From NCBI RefSeq assembly GCF_023276435.1, contig NZ_JALLPO010000004.1:214200-278199 (forward strand): a stretch of DNA of 64,000 bases. Direction: 5' to 3'. The notes under the pieces are model-generated. The model saw only the letters and a program-made list of their open reading frames with translations. It made no database searches and was not told the DNA's origin. The DNA comes from Sphaerisporangium perillae. GTDB lineage: Bacteria; Actinomycetota; Actinomycetes; Streptosporangiales; Streptosporangiaceae. Both the position numbers and the translations under genes were made by a program. Position 1 is the stretch's first letter, and every line of letters begins with the position of its first letter. Of the stretch, positions 59,921-64,000 are shown piece by piece.

Positions 59921-60230
59921 ACCCAGCCGCCCCTCACCTCCCCGCTGACCACTTCTCCGCCACCCCGGTCCTCCCCTAGCCCTCCGCCGGGGGAGGGCTC
60001 ATTCCCCAGACCGGGGTGGCGGAGCGTGAAGGCGGCCGGCCGAGCCAGGCGCAGGGGGAGGTGGGCACGCATGACGTTCACATGGTGTCACGCCTGGCGA
60101 CAGCCTGTCTCCGCAGAACGTTCCACGATCGGCGCTCTTCTACCGTCTGGGCGTAGTGTCTGCCGCTTGGAGAAGTTTGTCGCTACTGTTGCCCGCGTTC
60201 GCTGGTTCTCTGAGGGGCGAGGTGGTGACC
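59921..60230. other. Intergenic region between the exporter operon and a small membrane protein
   Basis: Three hundred and ten bases. The first third holds the nested hairpin at 59955-60024; the rest has no convincing gene. A weak TACTGT -10-like box near 60185 could serve the next gene. Confidence 0.4.
59955..60024 (+). terminator. Large nested inverted repeat, probable terminator
   Basis: An outer perfect 16-base stem, CTCCGCCACCCCGGTC (59955-59970) with GACCGGGGTGGCGGAG (60009-60024), encloses an inner perfect 8-base hairpin AGCCCTCC (59978-59985)/GGAGGGCT (59992-59999). It starts 35 bases after the permease stop. Far stronger than needed for termination alone. Confidence 0.6.
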
Positions 60231-60737
60231 ATGCGGCACTTCCTGGGACTGCTGCTTGGCGTCGTCGTGACGGCGGTTCTCCTGGCCGGCACCGGCTGGG
60301 CCTCTCAGGACGCGGCCCGAGGGGTGGTGAGCGGCGTCGCCGCCACGATCGATCCGGCGCGGGACACCAAGGCGCTCGTCGGCCTCGGCGCCATGCTCGC
60401 GGCCGGTCTCATCCTCGGCCTGGTCGTGGCGGGCAGGGTGTCGCCGCTCGCGACGTTCGTCCCCTCGATGGTGCTGCTGGCGTGGACCGTGATCTACACG
60501 CTCGACGTGAACCGCGCGCTCTCGCTGGCGCCGACCGACCCGTCCATGCACCCGATGATCGTCCAGGCGGGCAAGGGCATGCAGGACCTGCTGGCGAAGG
60601 GCGTCTTCGCCATGCTGGGGATCGCGCTGTTCATCCCCGTGCTCATGCCGTCCCGCTGGGCCGGCCGCCGCAGGGATCTGGGCGAGGATTACGAGGAGGA
60701 GACCGCCCAGCCCGTGGGTGGCGGCGGCTACTACTGA
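60231..60737 (+). CDS. Four-helix membrane protein of unknown function
   Basis: A 168-residue protein with four hydrophobic segments: HFLGLLLGVVVTAVLLAGTG, ALVGLGAMLAAGLILGLVVA, LATFVPSMVLLAWTVIYTLD and GVFAMLGIALFIPVLM. A short acidic tail rich in Glu/Gly ends GGGGYY. No family recognised. ATG 60231 follows GAGG by eight bases. It converges on the ABC ATPase gene with only 11 bases between stops. Confidence 0.7.
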   Translation: MRHFLGLLLGVVVTAVLLAGTGWASQDAARGVVSGVAATIDPARDTKALVGLGAMLAAGLILGLVVAGRVSPLATFVPSMVLLAWTVIYTLDVNRALSLAPTDPSMHPMIVQAGKGMQDLLAKGVFAMLGIALFIPVLMPSRWAGRRRDLGEDYEEETAQPVGGGGYY

Positions 60738-60748
60738 CCGGGCGGCGG

Positions 60749-61525
60749 TCAGAGGCGGGCCTGCCGCGTGTAGAGGCGGGTGACGACGTCCTCGATGGAG
60801 GTCTCGTCGGGGGCGGTGGCCTTGAGGTCCTCCACGGTCCCGTCGAAGGCCAGGCTGCCGTGGTCGATCAGCATCACCCGCCGGCAGAGCCGCTCGATGT
60901 CGCCCAGATCGTGCGTCGTGAGCAGCACGGTGGTCCCGCGCTCGGCGTTGAGCGTGCGGAGGAAGTCCCGCACGGCCGCCTTGCTCACCACGTCGAGCCC
61001 GATGGTCGGCTCGTCGAGCACCAGCACGAGCGGGTCGTGCAGCAGCGCCGCGGCGATGTCGCCCCGTACGCGCTGCCCGAGGCTGAGCTGGCGGACGGGC
61101 TTGTCGAGGAAGGCGCCGAGCTCCAGCACCTCGCACAGCTCCGCCAGCCGCTTCCGATGCTCCTCGCGATCTACTTTGTAAAGGAGCCGGATCAGGTGAA
61201 AGCTGTCCTTCAGCGGCAGGTCCCACCACAGCGTCGTCCGCTGCCCGAACACCACGCCGATGCGCCGCGCGAGCGCCGTACGGCGGCGGGAGGGGTCCAG
61301 GCCGGCCACCTCGATGTGCCCGCTCGTCGGCGCGAGGATGCCGGTCAGCATCTTGATGGTGGTGGACTTCCCCGCGCCGTTCGGCCCGAGGTAGCCGACG
61401 AACTCCCCGGCGGCCACCTGGAAGGACAGGTCGCGCACGGCGTGCACCACCCGGGTCTCCCCGCGCAGCCACCCTTTCTTGCGGCGCAGGGTGAAGGAAC
61501 GGCCGACCCCGTCGAGCTCGATCAT
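60749..61525 (-). CDS. ABC exporter ATPase (second system)
   Basis: A 258-residue ATPase. The start MIELDGVGRSFTLRRKKGWL leads to Walker A GPNGAGKSTT, the Q-loop region VVFGQRTTLWWDLP, signature LSLGQRVRGDIAAALLH, Walker B VLVLDEPTIGLD and switch TTHDL. FGQRTTLWWDLP is typical of the group paired with the ABC-2 family 'DUF990-like' permeases. ATG 61525 is six bases after GGGAG and two bases past the permease stop. Last gene of a three-gene operon. Confidence 0.92.
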   Translation of the reverse strand: MIELDGVGRSFTLRRKKGWLRGETRVVHAVRDLSFQVAAGEFVGYLGPNGAGKSTTIKMLTGILAPTSGHIEVAGLDPSRRRTALARRIGVVFGQRTTLWWDLPLKDSFHLIRLLYKVDREEHRKRLAELCEVLELGAFLDKPVRQLSLGQRVRGDIAAALLHDPLVLVLDEPTIGLDVVSKAAVRDFLRTLNAERGTTVLLTTHDLGDIERLCRRVMLIDHGSLAFDGTVEDLKATAPDETSIEDVVTRLYTRQARL

Positions 61526-61527
61526 GG

Positions 61528-62316
61528 TCAACTCCCGGTGGAACGGTAGCGGCGGAGCCCGGCCCGCCAGGCGAGCCCGGCCACGCAGGCCAGCGCGAGC
61601 GCGGCGACCGGCGCGAGGAAGCGCAGCCAGTACGGCAGGCCGAACGGATCGGGGCGGCCCAGGATGAAGAGCCCCGGCTGCCAGTTGACGAAGGCCAGCG
61701 GCACGATGAAGGTCACCGTCCGCACCAGGTCGCTCCCGTACACGGTGAGCGGGTACTGCGTGAGCTGGCCGCCGCCGTAGGTGAAGGCGTTGGCCACGTC
61801 GGGCGCGTCGGTCAGCAGGAATTGGATCGCGCCGCCGAGGGTCCAGATCGCGGTGAACAGGACGATGCCGCACAGCACCATGAGCGGGATCATCCAGGCG
61901 CGCTGCCAGGGCACGTGGAGGTGGGCGAGGGCGATCGCGAGCACGGTCGCCGCCTGGGCGGTGCGGCCGAGGCGCTGGAAGGTGAAGCGGTCCACCGCCA
62001 TCTGGATGAACGGGCTCACCGGCCGGATGAGCATCGAGTCGAACGTCCCCGCCCGCACGTGCTGGCTCAGCTTGTCCACGTTGCCGAAGAGCATGTCGGC
62101 GAGCGCGAAGGACATCCCGGAGGTGCCGTACAGGAACATCACCTCGGGCAGGGTGAAGCCGCCGAGGGACGTGGTGTGGGCGAAGATCACCGCGATCGCC
62201 GCCATGTCCAGGCCGGTGACGATGAACGAGCCGACGGTGAGCAGCGCCATGGACAGCGGATACTGGGCGGCGGCGCGGGTCCAGGTGACCGCCAGCAGCA
62301 CGTAGGTTCTCGCCAT
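61528..62316 (-). CDS. ABC-2-type permease (second subunit)
   Basis: About 262 residues with six helices. GTFDSMLIRPVSPFIQMAVD is the diagnostic coupling loop of this permease family, and PLTVYGSDLVRTVTFIVPLAF is also conserved. It pairs with the homologous permease gene ending two bases upstream of an in-frame TTG (62331). ATG 62316 was chosen, but the TTG 62331, just after the previous stop, is equally possible. Confidence 0.88.
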   Translation of the reverse strand: MARTYVLLAVTWTRAAAQYPLSMALLTVGSFIVTGLDMAAIAVIFAHTTSLGGFTLPEVMFLYGTSGMSFALADMLFGNVDKLSQHVRAGTFDSMLIRPVSPFIQMAVDRFTFQRLGRTAQAATVLAIALAHLHVPWQRAWMIPLMVLCGIVLFTAIWTLGGAIQFLLTDAPDVANAFTYGGGQLTQYPLTVYGSDLVRTVTFIVPLAFVNWQPGLFILGRPDPFGLPYWLRFLAPVAALALACVAGLAWRAGLRRYRSTGS

Positions 62317-62332
62317 TTGGAAAACGCCCAAC

Positions 62333-63004
62333 TCAACCGCCCTGGATGACGACTTTGCGGCGGGCGGACCGCGTGGCCAGAGCGCCGAGCCCGAGCACCG
62401 CCGCCACCCACGCCGCCTGGAAGGCGAGCGCGCCGAGGACGTCGCGCTTGCCGAGGTAGACGTCGGCCGGCACCTGCACCATCGCGGCCCAGGGCAGTGC
62501 CTGGGCCAGCGTGCCGAGCCAGCCGGGGAACAGCACCAGGGGAAGGATCATGCCGCTGAAGAAGGTCGTCATGACCAGCGACAGCGACTGGACGCCCCGG
62601 TCGTCCACGATCCAGCAGCTCGACAGCGCGACCAGGTAGCGAAGGCCGAAGCTGACCACGACGCCGAGGGCCATGGAGACCAGGAACGCTGCCCAGGTGG
62701 CGGGGTCCCCGGGGACGCGGATCCCGAAGAGCGCGGCGCCGACCAGCGTGGGCGGGACGCTCCTGGCGAAGAACAGGAACGCGGCGCGGCCGAGGTCGTC
62801 GGCCAGTGTCCAGAGCTGGAGTGAGGCCGGCCGGACGAGGTCGAGGGCGACGTCGCCGGTGCGCACGCGCTGGGCGAGCTGCAGCCCGCCGCCGAAGACC
62901 TCCATGGGCCCGATGAACGCCTGGGTGAGGAAGCAGAAGGTGACAGCGTCGATGACGTCGTATCCGGCCAGGCCCGGGCGGGTGTGCCACAGGGCGATCA
63001 GCAC
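62333..63004 (-). CDS. ABC-2-type permease (first subunit), apparently lacking a normal start
   Basis: From GTG 63004 the frame gives 223 residues, beginning VLIALWHTRPGLAGYDVIDA and including the coupling loop RTGDVALDLVRPASLQLWTL. Family members are about 260 residues. The same frame continues upstream with convincing family sequence (LYLTIFRYGFRRHAAYRAAA, LAGAFTNTIFGILRAY), so GTG 63004 would delete the first membrane helix. Upstream, GGAGGT (63132-63127) stands eight bases before codon TTC (63118-63116), where a start codon should be. Either the start has been lost, a non-standard start is used, or there is a sequence error. Confidence 0.75.
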   Translation of the reverse strand: MLIALWHTRPGLAGYDVIDAVTFCFLTQAFIGPMEVFGGGLQLAQRVRTGDVALDLVRPASLQLWTLADDLGRAAFLFFARSVPPTLVGAALFGIRVPGDPATWAAFLVSMALGVVVSFGLRYLVALSSCWIVDDRGVQSLSLVMTTFFSGMILPLVLFPGWLGTLAQALPWAAMVQVPADVYLGKRDVLGALAFQAAWVAAVLGLGALATRSARRKVVIQGG

Positions 63005-63160
63005 GTACGCGCGGAGGATGCCGAAGATCGTGTTGGTGAACGCCCCGGCGAGGGCCGCGGCACGGTAGGCGGCGTGACGGCGGAAGCCGTACCTGAAGAT
63101 CGTCAGATAGAGCGGGAAGGTCGCGCACCTCCAGGGACGGCGGGATAGGTATTCTAACCA
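63005..63160 (-). other. Upstream coding extension, ribosome site and -10 of the permease gene
   Basis: The permease frame is open from 63004 to beyond 63150 without ATG, GTG or TTG. Codons 63118-63005 encode family-like sequence. GGAGGT lies at 63132-63127 and a -10-like TAGAAT at 63157-63152, which together place translation near 63118. The codon there is TTC. Confidence 0.55.
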
Positions 63161-63501
63161 GCCGCACCCGCCCGGCCCGTGGCATTCCGGTGCCCGGCCG
63201 GGCGCGTCCCGGGGTCACCGCCGGGTGCGATGGACCGGGCGCGGCGGCGCGTGTCAGCGCACGCCGGCCTCGGCGAGACCGCGGTCAGGCCGTAGGCGTC
63301 GTACTCCCGGGATACTAGACGTCTGCAGTTTGTCCGCTTCCTCGAGGAGATGCGGCGCAACCTCAGCTGAGTCCCTTATGGACCCCTATCAGGTCAAATG
63401 TTCTGTTTGCCTCTCGACATCTGGTGTAAACGGCGTGTAAACCAGGGTATACGCCTGAGCATAGAACGGTGTTCGGTTGGTATGGCTTGTGGAGGGTCAC
63501 C
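63161..63501. other. Intergenic region before the esterase gene
   Basis: No complete gene found. Near 63424 the octamer GTGTAAAC is directly repeated (63424-63431 and 63435-63442, 11-base step) inside a CTGGT...ACCAG inverted pair (63421-63445), a candidate activator or repressor site 60-80 bases before the esterase start. A short frame ending RLQFVRFLEEMRRNLS at about 63371 has no start and may be a gene remnant. Confidence 0.4.
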
Positions 63502-64000
63502 ATGGGGTGGGAGATCGACGCGGACATCCATCCCGTGTATCCGATCAGCTGGCGTGCCAGCGTGTTCAACGGCCTCATGCGGGGCACGACCAAGCCCTTG
63601 TCGGCGCTCCTGCTCCGCCACCCCCTCGGCATGGCCGCCGTCATGCGCGTCGCCTCCCTCGGAGAGCGACTCCCGCTGCCGATCCCCTCCCACGTCCGCA
63701 TCGACAAGGCCTCGGGCGGCTCCGAATGGGTACGTGCCGGGGACGATCTGGATGAGAGCAAGGTGGTGCTCTACTTTCACGGCGGGGCCTACTTCTTCTG
63801 CTCCCCGGCGACGCACCGGCCGATCACCTGGCGCCTGTCGGCGGCCGCGCGGCGCCCGGTGTACGCCCTGAACTACCGTCAGGGACCGATCCACTCGCTG
63901 AGCGAGTCGCTGGCCGACGCCCTGGACGCCTACCAGGGGCTGGTAGACCACGGGTACGCCCCGCAGGACATCCTGGTCGCCGGCGACTCCGCCGGTGGTC
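63502..64000 (+). CDS. Alpha/beta-hydrolase, HSL-family esterase (cut by window end)
   Basis: The first 166 residues of an esterase/lipase. The oxyanion motif HGGAYFF (in VVLYFHGGAYFFCSPATHRP) and the nucleophile elbow GDSAGG at the window edge identify the hormone-sensitive-lipase family. The N-terminal cap opens MGWEIDADIHPVYPISWRAS. No signal peptide, so it is cytoplasmic. ATG 63502 is five bases after GGAGGG. The catalytic Asp and His lie beyond the window. Confidence 0.88.
   Translation, partial: MGWEIDADIHPVYPISWRASVFNGLMRGTTKPLSALLLRHPLGMAAVMRVASLGERLPLPIPSHVRIDKASGGSEWVRAGDDLDESKVVLYFHGGAYFFCSPATHRPITWRLSAAARRPVYALNYRQGPIHSLSESLADALDAYQGLVDHGYAPQDILVAGDSAGG

Noticed and set aside
1-64000. 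CRISPR arrays, insertion sequences, prophage or integrative elements.
   Set aside because: No transposase, integrase, phage structural gene or regularly spaced repeat array was found; the only tandem repeat is the 33-base duplication at 28583.
1-64000. tRNA or rRNA genes.
   Set aside because: No GTTCGAATC-type T-arm with a matching acceptor stem was noticed in any intergenic region; all longer gaps were read by eye, so a missed one is possible but unlikely.

Overview
The window is very GC-rich, with almost every third codon position G or C, GTG and TTG starts, and dense ATGA/GTGA overlaps. Gene content is that of a filamentous actinomycete: a c-di-AMP riboswitch before a cell-wall hydrolase, LytR-CpsA-Psr and YpfJ proteins, an IdeR/DmdR-type iron box, and a Streptomyces-like S4. 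A complete zwf-edd-glk-eda operon fits Streptosporangiaceae-type organisms such as Nonomuraea, but the genus is inferred, not shown. I see no insertion sequence, phage, CRISPR array, tRNA or rRNA; it reads as chromosome.

Layout. 0-1.7 kb: secreted CHAP hydrolase under a c-di-AMP riboswitch. 1.7-8.4 kb: a nonulosonic-acid (sialic acid/Kdn-like) glycopolymer locus. Two glycosyltransferase-like genes converge on a three-gene operon encoding a NeuA-phosphatase-NeuB fusion, a GT2 enzyme and a polysialyltransferase-like enzyme. 8.5-12.2 kb: orphan histidine kinase, secreted beta-helix protein, ACT-domain protein. 12.3-19.9 kb: alpha-glucoside uptake and hydrolysis (ATPase, binding protein, two permeases, GH13 enzyme, LacI regulator). 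19.9-23.0 kb: FAD monooxygenase, a double-HTH TetR regulator and a PfkB kinase.

23.4-25.6 kb: the most unusual locus. A JmjC-family Fe(II)/2-oxoglutarate oxygenase gene is translationally coupled to two paralogous small genes whose N-terminal halves look like nitrile-hydratase-type (NHLP) leader peptides. This is a candidate undescribed modified-peptide system. 25.7-31.6 kb: monocarboxylate/pyruvate-type transport. An SSS symporter is overlapped with a SigE-like sigma factor and a small membrane protein; a DUF3311 protein, CstA and its YbdD partner, and a symporter relic lie on the other strand. 31.8-34.3 kb: MFS transporter and secreted M36-like protease.

34.4-40.9 kb: the Entner-Doudoroff operon with a divergent ROK regulator. 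40.8-42.2 kb: a DUF2470 protein and ribosomal protein S4, divergent across iron boxes. 42.3-47.1 kb: a bacterial voltage-gated channel with an unusual filter, a small protein plus subtilase pair, and a membrane spermidine-synthase-like protein. 47.2-54.3 kb: LCP protein, YpfJ metallopeptidase, LysR regulator, FolP2-like protein and a PLP lyase/decarboxylase. 54.3-60.7 kb: a two-component system divergent from a LolA-like/ABC operon, with CTCAGC-type repeats between them. 60.7-63.1 kb: a second three-gene ABC exporter whose first permease seems to have lost its start codon. 63.5 kb-end: an HSL-family esterase cut by the window edge.
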